In this document: positions 26,800-40,600 of the stretch, in pieces
Layout: each line of letters starts with the position of its first letter
Numbering within the stretch: position 1 is the first letter of the stretch
Assembly: GCA_903813345.2 (NCBI GenBank)
Contig: CAIIXF020000011.1
Span: forward strand, 22,367,754-22,427,753
DNA from: Owenia fusiformis
Taxonomy: Eukaryota; Annelida; Polychaeta; Sabellida; Oweniidae
Direction of reading: 5' to 3'
Length of the DNA: 60,000 nt
Program-made: the position numbers and the translations under genes
The notes under the pieces: generated by a model
The model's database searches: none
What the model saw: only the letters and a program-made list of their open reading frames with translations
What the model was told of the DNA's origin: nothing

Positions 26800-28017
26800 A
26801 TGGCATCTTCAAATAGTATATGGAGAATGGATAAAGCACCATCAATACAGGAAGATGTGTATCATCGTGTCCGTCTATACAGATCACCAAAACAGACTTA
26901 TACAAAAGGGACGAGAATAATGTATGAATACAATGGGCTTACTGGCAACAACTGGCTAAGTTCCATTGGAATAGAGAATCGGGAATCTCAAAAACATTTG
27001 CAAATTAATACACCCAAAAGACAAAGGCCAATTACGCCTGTTATTAAAATAAATAGTATTCTAGAGCTTGGGATAAAAGAACGTGCTAAAAGTGCAAATG
27101 CCATTCTTGGACGGAGACATTTTGATACAAAAGATAGTGCCTTATGTGGAGACAATGTTATGACATGTAAATCTGTATTTCCGAAATCTCAACAGATTGA
27201 TGGAATCAACGATATATGTAACGATACAGTCTGTGATGGTGCTAATACAACGAGAAATGGATCAATCTCATTGGACCTATCAGAACTCCCAAAAATAGAC
27301 CCCATGATACAATGTAAGGAATTTATATATAATGATAAATTCCAAAACAGACCACAAACACATATCGGCTATCATCACATTAAACGTCCATTTGAAAATT
27401 GGCATCAAAATAAGACGGAGAATGTTAAGGAGGAATTCCCTAACTTGAATATTAGACAACTCATCGCTTGTAGACAAAATGCTAAACAGGTAAAAGAGGG
27501 GACAAACGAGAATGATGGTGTAAAAGATAAGCAGACAAGTGAACAAACAACAGTATTTGTTGAGCAAGAAACCGTTTGCTTTAACACTATCGACAATATG
27601 AAAAAAGCATTTGCAGAAAGAGTAAAATCAGCCCCTGTCCAACCTCATAAAGATCCAATCAATGATAAAGAAGGTGGAATTTCTAATAAGGGAATATGGG
27701 AATCCAAGGACCCTTATCTTGCATTCTTGAAAAGTAAAAAGACACAGGTTTCTAGACAGAAGAACGTGACCAAAATAAGAGGGTCTTTCCTGAAACCATT
27801 GATGTACAGTGAAGATCTTGATATATGCTGCCATAACCATGGCAAATGTAATGATTGTTTCAAAGCTTGCTTGGCATCGGACGATGTTGTTGAAAAAGTG
27901 AAAAATGACAATAGACAAGGCAAACTTGTGAAATCCACAAGAAAAGTGAGGCCCAAACCGAAGTTGTTATTGAAAAGAATGAACAAATCATATGATGAGT
28001 CTTGGAAACCAAAATGA
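26800..28017 (+). CDS. Intronless ORF, 405-residue protein of unknown function
   Basis: The open frame extends slightly upstream (26773), but the first ATG is at 26800 in a TTCATGG context. An uninterrupted 1.2-kb frame is very unlikely by chance in such AT-rich DNA. The protein is hydrophilic, basic, with no signal peptide or membrane segment. Two similar short motifs occur: ERAKSANAILGRR near residue 85 and ERVKSAPVQPHK near residue 277. A Cys cluster follows (CC-x5-C-x2-C-x3-C, residues about 343-357), possibly metal-binding, and the C-terminus is strongly basic. I do not recognise a family. It could be a single-exon gene, the large last exon of a spliced gene, or a retrocopy; no clear poly(A) tract follows. 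Confidence 0.6.
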   Translation: MASSNSIWRMDKAPSIQEDVYHRVRLYRSPKQTYTKGTRIMYEYNGLTGNNWLSSIGIENRESQKHLQINTPKRQRPITPVIKINSILELGIKERAKSANAILGRRHFDTKDSALCGDNVMTCKSVFPKSQQIDGINDICNDTVCDGANTTRNGSISLDLSELPKIDPMIQCKEFIYNDKFQNRPQTHIGYHHIKRPFENWHQNKTENVKEEFPNLNIRQLIACRQNAKQVKEGTNENDGVKDKQTSEQTTVFVEQETVCFNTIDNMKKAFAERVKSAPVQPHKDPINDKEGGISNKGIWESKDPYLAFLKSKKTQVSRQKNVTKIRGSFLKPLMYSEDLDICCHNHGKCNDCFKACLASDDVVEKVKNDNRQGKLVKSTRKVRPKPKLLLKRMNKSYDESWKPK

Positions 28018-28673
28018 ACTGACACTGCGTTTGCAGAATATGAGTTCGATTGAAGAGTATTCTCCAGTATGAGTCTGTGTTTCATGCCAAAAAAGTGAAG
28101 TTGGCTATCTAAACTTGAATTTCACGAAGAGGTTATACAGGGTGGCCAAGTCTCTGTAGTTTATGGAAATCTGTATTGTAAATCTTGCACGGCCGTTCTG
28201 GGTCATGCAGTTTGTACTATCAATACAAGTAATATTCTTTTCAAATTATTAAATATGTATGTCTTAGAAATGGGCATTCCTCTGTTCAAAAAGTCTTATA
28301 TAGCACTTTTTTACAATTTTGATGGATTCAATTAATATCATTCAGTAATGGTATTCTGTTGTTAAACTTTGCTACCTAGTTAACACACTATGAAATGCAA
28401 AAAGTAAATAACCAACAAAATGAAGTCTTGTGATAAAACATGTTAATTGAACATTGTCTTTATGCATGTATTAGCAGTTTTCAATTCAATTCAGCTTTAT
28501 TTTTTACTTATATATAGTATTAACGTTTTACACGAAGTTGAGAACTGAATCGTTTTTTGGCATTCTGGGTAAATGCTAAGGCGGCTACCTTTCCATCCCG
28601 AAAACTGTATTCTATTCATGGGTGTGATCCTGTTCACTCTATGTCTTGTTTGTTTCGTCTTAAAAAGCACAAA

Positions 28674-29267
28674 CACTGTTCCACAGCTGGATGACTCTAA
28701 CCGCAGTTAGTATCATTCAAGATGGTGGCCAAAATTCTTTCTTTTTTGATAAACCAATGGCAATGATTTCAGCTAAACTAAGTTGAATCTGGATTCCAAA
28801 TGTTTCGTCATGCAAACTAATAAAGAAACAATTTGTAAACAGCCAAGAAAAAATGCTTACACCCGCATTAATAGAGAATCTTAAAGAAAACAGTTTCACT
28901 CAGACTCTAACTGAAGTTGATGATACACTAACTCAAATATGATATTCACCATTGATGACACTAACTCAGATGGCCATGCATGTATTCATCCCATAGAGTT
29001 AGTGTCATCCACTGTTTCAGTCAGTGTCATTTCTACGTCATCATCAAATTCAGTTTAAGTCATTCAAAGTGAGGCCGTTTTCTTTAAATTTCTCAAATAT
29101 CGCGGATGTTTTCTTGTGGCTGTTTACAATCTTAACTTTACTAGTTTGCATAGCGAAATATTTGGAATCCAGATTCAACTTAGTTTAGCTAAAATTGGAA
29201 GTTAATCGGAAACAAAAGAATTTTGGCCACCATCTTGAATGATACTAACTGCAGCTGTGAAACAGTG
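28674..29267. mobile_element. Foldback DNA element with 5-bp target duplication ACAAA
   Basis: Starts CACTGTTCCACAGCTG and ends CAGCTGTGAAACAGTG, with arms of roughly 240 bp that match through AGTATCATTCAAGATGGTGG and TAAACTAAGTTGAATCTGGA. ACAAA directly precedes (28669-28673) and directly follows (29268-29272) the element. There is no transposase ORF. The 5-bp duplication excludes Tc1/mariner and fits few superfamilies, such as Transib-like, but the termini do not settle it. Confidence 0.78.
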
Positions 29268-29698
29268 ACAAAGAGACATTTTCTTTATTAGCATTTAGGA
29301 GGACATCAAAACAAAATACAAAGATATGTTTTGTATCCGAGAGAGTCTGCGTTTCATGAGATCTCATAATATTCTCATAATATTTGTATTTAAGGAAACT
29401 TGATAACCTACTTTAGTTTGAGTTCTGTGTTTTCTCACTAGAAAATAATGACATATTCGAACACTGGTTGAGAACATGAAGTGCTTGGTCTGAAATAATA
29501 TGTCACATTTACATTTTATGTCACATTCTATATACATGTATTGAGACTTAATCAATATCCGATTTTTAAAAATACATCCAGAAGTAAACGGCATGCTCCA
29601 GCACTTTTATTAAAATTAAAAAAAAAATTTCTCACCGACGTTGATATGCCCAATATCATTGAATTGAAATGTGATTCAATGATTTTCCTAAAGTATTA

Positions 29699-30945
29699 TT
29701 ATGTCACCACCAAAAGTGGTGACATATTGTTATGGTCTCCGTTTTTTTTATGTCACCACCAAAAGTGGTGACATATTGTTATGGTCTCCGTTTTTTTGCG
29801 ACGGCGGTTGGTGGTTGGCGTCCGGCGTCTGGCGTCCGGCGTCTGTAACAATTTCTTACAACTTCCTATAACTTAACAAATACTGTTTAGATTGACTTCA
29901 ATTTTTTTCTAAATCATCTACATGTTCTCAGAAGTTCAAATCTGACTTTAGTTTTGACATTTGACCTTCAATGACCTTCTCAATGTCAAAAAGGTCTTTT
30001 TTCAACTTGCTTCAAATTGACTAAATGTTTTTTCAAAATCATCTACATGTTCTCAGAAATTCAAATCTGACTTTAGATTTGACTTTAGATTTGACATTTG
30101 ACCTTCAAATCTGACTTAAGATTTGACATTTGACCTTCAATGACCTTCTCAAGGTCATAAAGGTCAAAAAGGTCTGTTTTCAACTTGCTTCAAATTGACT
30201 ACATTTTTTTTTCAAAATCATCTACATGTTCTCAGAAATTCAAATCTGACTTTAGATTTGACATTTGACCTTCAATGACCTTCTCAATGTCAAAAAAGGT
30301 CAAAAAGGTATTTTTTCATCTTGCTTCAAATTGACTAAAAAAAATTTCAAAATCATCTACATGTTCTCAGAAATTCAAATATAACTTTAGATTTGACATT
30401 TGACCTTCAATGACCTTCTCAAGGTCAAAAAAGGTCAAAAAGGTCTGTTTTCAACTTGCTTCAAATTGACCAAATGTTTTTTTTCAAAATCATCTACATC
30501 TTTTCAGAAGTTCACATTTGACTTTACAAGTTCTCAGAAGTTCAAATCTGACTTTAGATTTGACCTTTGACCTTCAATGACCTTCTCAAGGTCAAAAAGG
30601 TCTTTTTTCAACTTGCTTCAAATTGACTAATTTTTTTTTCAAAATCATCTACATGTTCTCAGAAGTTCAAATCTCACTTTAGATTTGACATTTGACCTTC
30701 AATGACCTTTTCAAGGTCAAAAAGGTCTTTTTTCAACTTGCTTCAAATTTACTTAATTTTTTTTTCAAAATCATCTACATGTTCTAAGAAGTTCAAATCT
30801 GACTTTACATTTGACATTTGACCTTCAATGACCTTCTCAATGTCAAAAAAGTCAAAGAGGTATTTTTTCAACTTGCTTTAAATTGACCAAATTGTTTTAG
30901 GTGGTGACATTTTGTCATGTTAATGCCTTGTTCCTTTTTTTACTA
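29699..30945 (+). repeat. Long copy of the TGTCACCAC family with an internal satellite
   Basis: The head is a tandem duplication of about 49 bp, each unit starting with the palindrome TGTCACCACCAAAAGTGGTG followed by ACATATTGTTATGGTCTCC. Then come GACGGCGGTTGGTGGTTGGC and GTCCGGCGTCTG repeats. The body (29895-30895) has seven units of about 125-180 bp. The anchor TCATCTACATGTTCTCAG, diverged in the fifth unit, lies at about 29914, 30039, 30219, 30353, 30490, 30645 and 30771. The tail GGTGGTGACATTTTGTCATG then GTTAATGCCTTGTT matches the ends of the shorter copies. No coding capacity. Confidence 0.8.
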
Positions 30946-31669
30946 GTATCAGTATTGACGATGATAGCATTAACAAGTTTTCAATAACTTCATTAACTTG
31001 TTTATGTTATCAGACTAAAAGCAATAGCAACATCAAACCGTTGACGTCAATGAAATGGCCCTACATCAAGTATATTTTAAAATATTCATGACAGTATGAA
31101 AACTTACTAATAATAGTTCCAATTACATTCCAATACATGATTGAAAAGGTTATCACGCATTTTAGTACACATTGTATATCTCATGGATACTCATGGATAT
31201 CACCCATCTCCACTCATAAACTCATATTCACATATAAAGAGTCAAAGACCGAAGAGGGTGTGTGGGGGGTGGGGGCTGTTAAATTAGAATGCATTTTACC
31301 TTACTAATATGCATGGATAAGGCGTAAATCCGTCTCTCTTATACGAAGATTTAGCACAATCTATTAAGTTTATACACTAATTATTAAGTAAGCACTGTTA
31401 TATCTGCTCTTAGCATTTTCACCTTATTACATCAAGACAAATGCGATTTGATTATTTCTCCTGCTTAGATTTGCAAACTTTCCACCTTCAGTGATGCGAA
31501 TTGTGTTTATTAATTGGATACCGGATAAAAGGTAGTTAATCCATGGGGAGTGCGGAATATGTTTTATAGACGCAGAGTGCATCACTCGGAAAGAGATTGT
31601 CAACTTATTAGAAGTTTAGATTTAAAAAAGGACGCTATCCATTTATAACATTTCTCATAAGGATAGAAG

Positions 31670-34600
31670 ATGGGACATTTTGTTTTGACAATTTACATTC
31701 TGTCTGCAATAATTATGACATGTAAGTGTTAAGTTTGATTTATATTTTCGAGATATACAACCAATTGAATCCAAACTAGAATTGAATTGATTGAATTAAC
31801 TTTGGATATTTCGCAAACGTTCATGGCTTAGATCATAATTTTTCACTATTTTATTCACCGATTTAATTCACGTCTTAGGAACTAACCTGTCTTAATTTGG
31901 GAGCGAATATCAAATGTTTTGAAGAGTTTGTTTCATTTTAACATATCACAATTATTTATCAGTTATTTTATCAACATTTAAATCAAATATTTCAATAAAA
32001 TTAGAGCAGGCTGGCCTTATTTGACGGCAGTTAAAAGTGCACCAATAAGTGCAGAATGGCCAATCAACGATCATCGACCAGTGTCAAAATATATCTAAGT
32101 TTGGATATTTCATCCAGACTGACATATATATTTATTATCTTTAACCTAAAAACAAAAGTACCGGTATATGAGGTATAGGATGGACCAAACTTGAGAGTTC
32201 AATTTCTACCGAAAAAAAGAATTTTCAAAATATGCATTAATATTAACGGCAATAACAGATCAGACACTTTTATTTTATTAAAAATCGACCTATTATAGGT
32301 TTAAGAATAAATTATGCTTTGAATTTTGCCATCGCTTTATTGATTTCTCCTTCGATATTAAAGAAAATGTAAAAAATTCGTGCCCCCTAGGTCACTCTGA
32401 CTTAGCTTTAAAACCACGTTTTTATACACCCTGACAAAGAAAAAACTTATCAACGGAATAATTGATATTTTATTGTCGATTTTTAAATGACTCAAGGAGC
32501 CAAATGACATTAGGCGTTGTTAAGAAAGCAGGTTGTCTGCAGAGAACTTTGAACGTATTTTAATTTTGTATAAATGAAGTGAAAAAGCAAATAATTGAAT
32601 TAGTGAATTTTATTTATTGTTATTAGTGCTAAGCATACTTACAAGGCTAAATGTCTGAGGAAAGCAGAAATGGTATTTTAAGTGTAATAAAATTATACGA
32701 TATTGGTGATTACATTGATTTATATTAATGGACAGACAATTACAACATCTTACTAGTAAATCGTATTTTCAGGGAGCGTGGATATGTGCTATTTGTTTAG
32801 TGCAGATGCCGTTGTTATTTTATTCTTCAGATCGGTTGCGTATCTCTTGAGATTCTCTTCGTATTTTTGAATTGTATAGATAAGTAGTACTCTATGTCAT
32901 CTGTAAAATGAAATGACCATTTCGAGGCTAATGCGTCTGTTATAATGGAACAATAGAATACAAAGCACTGCACTGAGCAGCATATAGAATACCCGGATCA
33001 TACAATATTAGGGAGGTTGAGCTCCGGTTAAGCTACACGTTTTAAAGAAAACGTAAATGTGCAATATTATCACCCCCAGGAATTACTGCTTTTTTCCTTA
33101 TATGTTAATATTCAATCGGGCAGGTGAATACTAAAATTAGGAGAACTGACTCCATGGGGCACCATTATTTTACACGTTCATGTGTAAATTTAAAAAACGT
33201 GTAGCTTTACCACCATCTATCAGAAAAGTTTGGTGTGTTTTTGTTGTATCCGGTTGCCGTTAACGTACATGTATCTAACACTCGAAGACACAGCCAGAAC
33301 CCCCTCGGAGGAATCCTGTGTTCTTTTCCCGTGTCCTGCGTGTATGATCATAGTTTTGGGCTTTTGTGGTTTGTTTTCCTCATGATTGGTCGTGTTCTTA
33401 AATGCTTATTTCTCTCGTTTTGTTCTGTCTTGCTCTATGGTGTTTTCCAGGAGGCTTTGTATTTGTGCTTTGATATATGCCTCAAAACATGGTTTGATTG
33501 ATGCATTAATTTAAAGGGGCAAATTCGACAATTCCTGAATATCACCGCATGCACGTGCTTCTCCATGCACACACACTTATGTTTGGTGAACTAATTATTG
33601 AGATTAAAAGGTTAATAGTTTCTTATGTGTTTATTGATATCCGTTCTCTCTGTGTCGTTTGCCATTACAGCATCAGGTGGAGAGCCTGAAAGAAGAGGCG
33701 GGGGAAGGATACACTACACGTTCGATATTCTATTTACAATACAGTGTAATCACATACATATTCCTTTTCTCATCTCAGAGTTTGTCGGGGGGGGGGCGGG
33801 TCAATCTCTAATGTAGTAGATTGCAGTTGGGCTTCAATGTAAAAGTCACTTATTAGGCGGAATAACAGGTCAATGTCACCAGAAAGGTTCAGTATTTAAA
33901 CCACACATCGCCATTCCCTGAAAACATATAAAACACAGCAGGATTCATATAAATTCAACATCAAGTTCAACCTTAAGGTCAATACATACAAAAGTCAAGG
34001 CCATGAGTTAAGTAACTACAAGTATATCTTAAGAGTCAAATGTCATTGTATTTAAGTATTTGATACTATTGCCATTTTCTTTTGTGATCTGAGTTTCTTT
34101 GTCCATATATATATTTCAGATCAGATATACAGTGTACCATTTCAATGACAATTTGAAATATAGAGTTGAATATAAAGAATTTGTTCATCAATATATAACC
34201 AAACATTTATGGAGTTCACAAAGCTTGTAAACTCTTCAAATCATGAAATTGTTTACGAATGTTTAAATGATTGAATTCACCAAAACAATTAATATGCATA
34301 TGTTAAAAAGTCTTTATAAGATAAAAGTATTAAAGGAAATTTTTTAGAAAATACCTTTGCCAAAAATGATTTGGAAAACATAATATTCATCTAAATTTGA
34401 TAGTCTTTGGAAGGATTACTCTCTTCGTATTGGTGAACTGATGGGTGTTCAATGTGTTTGGCCGTCATACAAAACGGCTCTCAATTTAGTCTAAAAACAC
34501 AATCACGCCTAACCATCGACAACGTACAAGACAAGATATACCGTCGTACACTTTAGGTGTACGGTGTCACTACGAGTTAACTGATTTGAAGCGAAAACTA

Positions 34601-37600
34601 CGATGTAGGTTTGATTGTGGTTTTAAAAAATTAATTTGAGGAGTACGTAAAGGATTTCATGTTTGATTTCGTTTGTATTCGATTAGGAAGACATTTAGCT
34701 TTCTAATTACGTTAAACGATTTTTTCGTTGTTAATCTACCCATGCAATTGGTCGGTTGGAAAAATGTGTTTTTTACACATTTCCTTTGATCATTTTCTCC
34801 CCTGTCGTCTAAGAGTGCCGAATATTTTTATGAGAATATGTTTCTCTAAACTACACCATCTAAGACGGTTGAAGGTTTTATAAATGCTATTTTATTTTAT
34901 GAAAGTGTTGATATGGTGATTAATATTTGACCATGTGGTGTTATCTTCCAACCTTTTTGACCATTCGGCGTCGGTACGTTACGTTATGTTGCACTTTTAT
35001 AAATTTTAATAATCTTAAGATGACTTTCGAAATCCCGTTTATGCTATATCTGGAAAGTGTAGAGGTTCAATAAAGTTTAATCAAATTGAATTAGTAATAC
35101 TGGATTGTTCCGTTTCAGTTTTAAATGAATCTGATCCCCCTTTCCCTTAGGGTTATGAAAAATACGTTGTCTACATAAGGGTTAACTGGGAATCATATAA
35201 GTAAGTTTAATGGGATAACGTACATCGAGATGACAACGTACACTTATGATTTATTTTAGCAAAAACGTGAATATTTATTAAATCTTCAACCGACCTTAAT
35301 TATGTAACTTTGAAAAACATATTCCCATGAAAATAATCGACACTCTTAGGCGACAGGGAAAAAAATGAGCAAAGGAAATGTGAAAAAACAACATTTTCCA
35401 ACCGATCATTGTTGATGGGTAGATTTACTACGAAAAGGCTCGAGCACTGCCCGAAAATCTTTTCACGGAATTAGAAAGGTAAATGTCTTCCAAATCGAAT
35501 ACACACGAAATTAAACATAAAATCCCTTAAGTATTCCTCAGATTAATTTTTAAAACCTACACTACACCCACATCATCGTTTTTGCTTCATATCAGTTAGA
35601 ATAGTGACACCGTATATCTAAAGTGTACGACGGTATATTTTGTCACTGTACGTTGTCGATGGTTAGGCGTGACAATAAGACTTCAAAATTTGAAAATATG
35701 AAAAATGAATGGTGGTAAAGCACCCAGTTAGATATGGGATATCTCTAAACAACTCTCCGGACTATTGCAGCATTTCTGATGTTTAATTTGAAGTCTTAGA
35801 TGCAAACGGGGATAGGCCAAAAAGTAAAAAGAAACAATTAGAAAAAGGAAAATGTTAGAATACAACTGGCGATAAGGAACAACAAACCGATAAATTAGAT
35901 ATCAAGTTGTAATAGAATAAACTAAATTATTCCGAAGTATGATTTATCAAGCTTAACATACAAAAAGAGGCACTCTACCACCTTTCATTATATCCTATTA
36001 AATGATATTATATCAGTTAAAAGACCAAACGATATAGAAAATTACTTGATTAATAATGCAAGATTGTTATGAACGCATACGCCAATGGGTAATCCGGAAC
36101 AGATCCAGACAAGGATAATATCATAATATATTATATTATTAAAGCAAGTAGCTATCAAAAGGCTGTTACACAATAAATAAAATTTTCCCGTTTTAGAATT
36201 TTGAAATGTTTTGTTTCAAAAATCAAAATTCACCGATGAAAGTGTTGATAAATATGTCAAAATCGTAATATTTATTTAGATATAATAGATGTGTCAGACT
36301 TTCTATAACGAACATTTCTAGAACATCAATGTCAAGAGAAACAAACGAAAGCATTCACTTCATTGTGTGTATGACGTCATAAAAGTCCCACACGTTAACG
36401 CTTCAATAAATCAGATCACTCATACCACTCGGCCAATATAGTAATAATTGGGTCACCCCAGATCATGTCTTCGCAATGATCCATTAGACGCCCCCAGATG
36501 GGGGGTAGGTGGTATTGTCTTAATTGTCGATGTTAACGTCAGAATATCCTTAACATATATTTCTTAACCACCCCCTTCCTTATTCACTAACGAGGTTCTG
36601 GGATATAGGCTTACTGGTAGGGGTAGGGGTATATGATGGATAGAAGATAGAAGAAACAGACTCTCATTAGACCCACCCATATTTCATGTTTACAGAAATT
36701 ATAACTGTAATGTACCGAATTGATGTAAGACGCATATTAATAGATTTCTTTGATCGATCATGATTATCGGTGCCACGTTCGATCCGCAGCTAATACGCGG
36801 TATACGAAAGGTATGACTGAAAACCATATACAAAATTCAAAGAAATACAGTAGATGATTTATCACAATTGGTTGTCACATTTGCACTCATGAGCTAGACA
36901 ATAGCCAGTGGATTATTTATACACGTATCCTGATACTGCGCACTACAGGGACAGATTAATTACTTAATCCCACTTGGGATTAATTGATTATAGATATAGG
37001 TAAATAGTTCTGCATCGGATGTGCTAATGACATGAATAGGTCATTGGAATCTGCTCATTTGGCTCTCCCTTCATGAAACGATAGAATGTAAAGTTTTTGT
37101 CATTGTGTGTCCACTTTTCTGCAATGTATTGAGCGTTTACTGTATTTAACACGATTGTTTCTGTTTTTACAAAAGTTGTACAATTCAATATATTGGAACT
37201 CATTGCATAATCGTAGGTAACGCAATTCTGATGAATTTAAACATGTATGCATCTTCGACAAATTCCGGATTTGATCGGCTATCTCGATGTCTCTCGTCAG
37301 ATTATAACATTAAAGGAGTGGTATCGATATGGAGAACTTTTTGAACACACGTTTCTCTTAAACTAGTCATAGAAAATCTAAAAATTTAACACATCGTCAA
37401 TTTAGCCTAATGGTCATCTTTTGAATGGTAACAATATAATTTGAAAAATATATATATACTTTCATCTATATGTTTTAGAAAACACACCAAACACTTGTTT
37501 TGTTCTTGGTATCATGTTTCCAGAGTGAAATGAAACATCTTTCCGAACCTCATTGGAACAAAACGACATAAACACAGTTGTTCATGTTCATGTTTAGGTC

Positions 37601-40600
37601 TCTCAATATTGTAATTGTACAAAAGAAATTTTGGTTGATTTTAAAAAAGTATCTTGTTAATGAAATAAAAGATTTATCTTGATTTTTATCTATTTTGGGG
37701 GGATTTTGTTTTAATTTTTTGAATACTTTTTCATATCAACCAAAAATTCCTTTGTAATAACTATAATATTGAGAGGTCTAAAAACATGTTGTATATGCTA
37801 TTTTGTTCCAACAAGGTTCTGAAAGACATTTTATTTTATTCTCAAGAATTCGTAGAAAGGAGCCAAAACAATTACACTAAAAAAACAAAAAATGTTAACA
37901 AAAACAGTTATATAAAATATTTTAAAATAATTTTCGCATTAAATTGTTGTCAATCAGTCAACATTACATAAAATACGTGTTTTTTACAGAATGTTTTCAA
38001 TGATTGGGTTAAGGGAAAAGCATTGTTGAATTCAGTTCTCCATTTCGATACCACTCCTTTGTATTACAATGGAATCATTTGAATGCATTTAAAAATTTCT
38101 TTCTTTCAGAAAAATGCATGACATGAATCTCACAAACAAAACAAAATCTTTTAAAATATGGTTTTATTTTCATTTATGATAATACAGATACAGTATTTAA
38201 CAATCAATTATAGTTTTGTCATACCATTTGTTTTTTAAAACACATTTTCTGAACACATATTTTTGAGAGTTTTAACAATTAATTACGTTTTACACCATCA
38301 TTTAATTCCTAAATTGCTACAATACTTATAAAATAGTTCAACATTTAAATGTGATCGTCAATTTCATTGCAACCTGTTTTGTCAACTTTCTCTATAATTG
38401 ATCTGTCCTCTTCTCTGTTTGTTGAGATTACGCTGAAACTCTCAGCGACTATTTCTCAATTTTGATTCGCAAACAAATTGATCAATGATATCATTGGTTG
38501 CCAAAGAGACTTTCTGTTTTGTTTGCTACACGAGAAAAATTATATTTGGTCCAGTGATTATAACTAAATATGAATTCTGCTAAAAACAACTTTCTGCATA
38601 CATGCACGGCCACTTTTTGTCTGTTTTAAAAAGTTCCATTCATGTAGCAATTGAGATTCTTGTGTTTTCAGACTATTTGTTCGAAAACATGTGCATTTTT
38701 TACACATGTGATACTGACACACGTTTATGATAAAAATGCCGTGAGAATTCTGCCTACAACGCGTGAAATAAGGAAAAAAGAAAACTCGTATATTCGAGGT
38801 TCCGAAATCAAGCAGTAATCAAGTGTATCACCATCGTCCTAATGGATTTGACCGAGGACGTTTTATTGGTTCTTTCTGACTAAAGCATGACATATATTCA
38901 CATTGCACTCACAATATTCACTTTGCATTACATTAATTTGGTTCATCTAGAGTTTTTAATGTTTTCACTTTGATATCTCAAGCTTTGAAGTTTCGTTCCC
39001 GTCCTAATGCATAAATTTGACCAAGGATATTTAGTTTGTTCTTGTATTAGACGAGACAAGTATATTCTGAAATATGCACTTGATAGCTCGAAATTTCTAA
39101 ATTGATGGAGATGCAGAAACATCATGTAAATAACTGACATAAAATCATTTTATTTTGGCTGCATGCACTTTTATTTTTACTTTTACTTTTATCTCAAAAT
39201 GATCTTGGATGTTTCCATGTTGGAAGGCAGCAAAAGTATACGTGATAGGCATGTCATCTGCAAGTTAACGTCATAATTCAAACCATTATTATGTCATTAG
39301 ACCTGAAATCTATATGGAAAATCACAGTTGCATGTGATTAAAAGAAGTATATAGCAAGGTGGACTGAACCTCCGCAATCACAAAGATTGTGTTGTTTAAA
39401 GAACTTATTGTAGTTTGACCCTTCAAAGTAATTATCCCCCAACACATTATAGTTTCGTCATGGACATTACCAACGCGAGCTTGTTATATAAAGGATGACG
39501 TTGCGCGTAAATTAGACCTATGATTTCAGCGTCATTATATGTAAATATGTGCTTTAGAACTATTATTTCTCTATGATAGACCATTACGATGAGATTAAAG
39601 CTACCAGATTATTGTAAACTATCGAAGGTATTATACTGGAGGATCAATCACTTCAAAACATCTTGCGCTATTTTAACAACAATAGGACTTATTATTCTAT
39701 AATGAATTGATTACCTTGTTTCCCAGTAGAGATGATTTTTTGTCATCATTTTTAGAAATAATTGTCGAACCTAATCATCAATTATGGTATAATAACATAT
39801 CTTTTATTTTAATAAATATTAATGTGTTAATTACAAACTTAATATTGAATCTATCATAAGTCATTATCCCATCTTTATGATCTATCTATGGTATTTTGTC
39901 ATGTTGATGTCTTGTTAATTTTTAATTCCTTGAAAGAAATATGTAGACTCAATTCTTGATAATATTGTCGGAAGAGATATGTTTACGAAAAGGTCTACGC
40001 AGAACGTTACGTGCAAAGACTAAGTTTAACAATACACGAAATAGAACAATCTGAAGTAGAAAAATGCCAAGGTTTAAGGTCAATATGATCAGTACTCACT
40101 CTATTTAAGACATCCTCACATTCTTCATTACATGGCGAGTCGTTTATAATACCGACTGAATGAAATATAATACAATTTAATACGACAATACAATATAATA
40201 CAATAAAATTAAATGCAGTGCAATACAATTACAAGTACAAAACAAAAAGTTAGTTATTTGTCATTTTTTCTCATTTACAGACCCAGGTTTTAATATCAGA
40301 TAATTGTCGATCAAAACGTATATATTTTTTGTTAATTTTACGTGTGGTGGTGACAAAATAAGGAAATTAAGGTTTACGCGCCCGTTCTAGTCTGTTGGAC
40401 TCAAAATAAGCCATCAAAAATGTAATGGAACATTTTGAGTACGTATACAATAAATAAATTGAGAATAAATAGGCCTTTGAATTGTTTGCAAGTGTCCCCT
40501 TGAGGCTCGTACTAATAGCCGACTAACAAGGTGTGTTCTTTTTCTGTTCAAATTCCAGAATATACTTATTGGGTTGATAATATGATAATAGTTACTATAC

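Larger units (their letters stand above)
28018..31669. other. Non-coding DNA, largely repeats
   Basis: Apart from the foldback element at 28674-29267 and the composite repeat at 29699-30945, I see AT-rich DNA without credible exons. There is a G-rich stretch near 31256-31276. Confidence 0.55.

Noticed and set aside
27280-28085. Several minus-strand ORFs over 27.3-28.1 kb
   Set aside because: They are antisense shadows of the 405-residue + strand ORF, with hydrophobic low-complexity translations.
30000-30900. CRISPR-like array
   Set aside because: The units are long, diverged and contiguous without unique spacers, in a eukaryotic context; it is a satellite.
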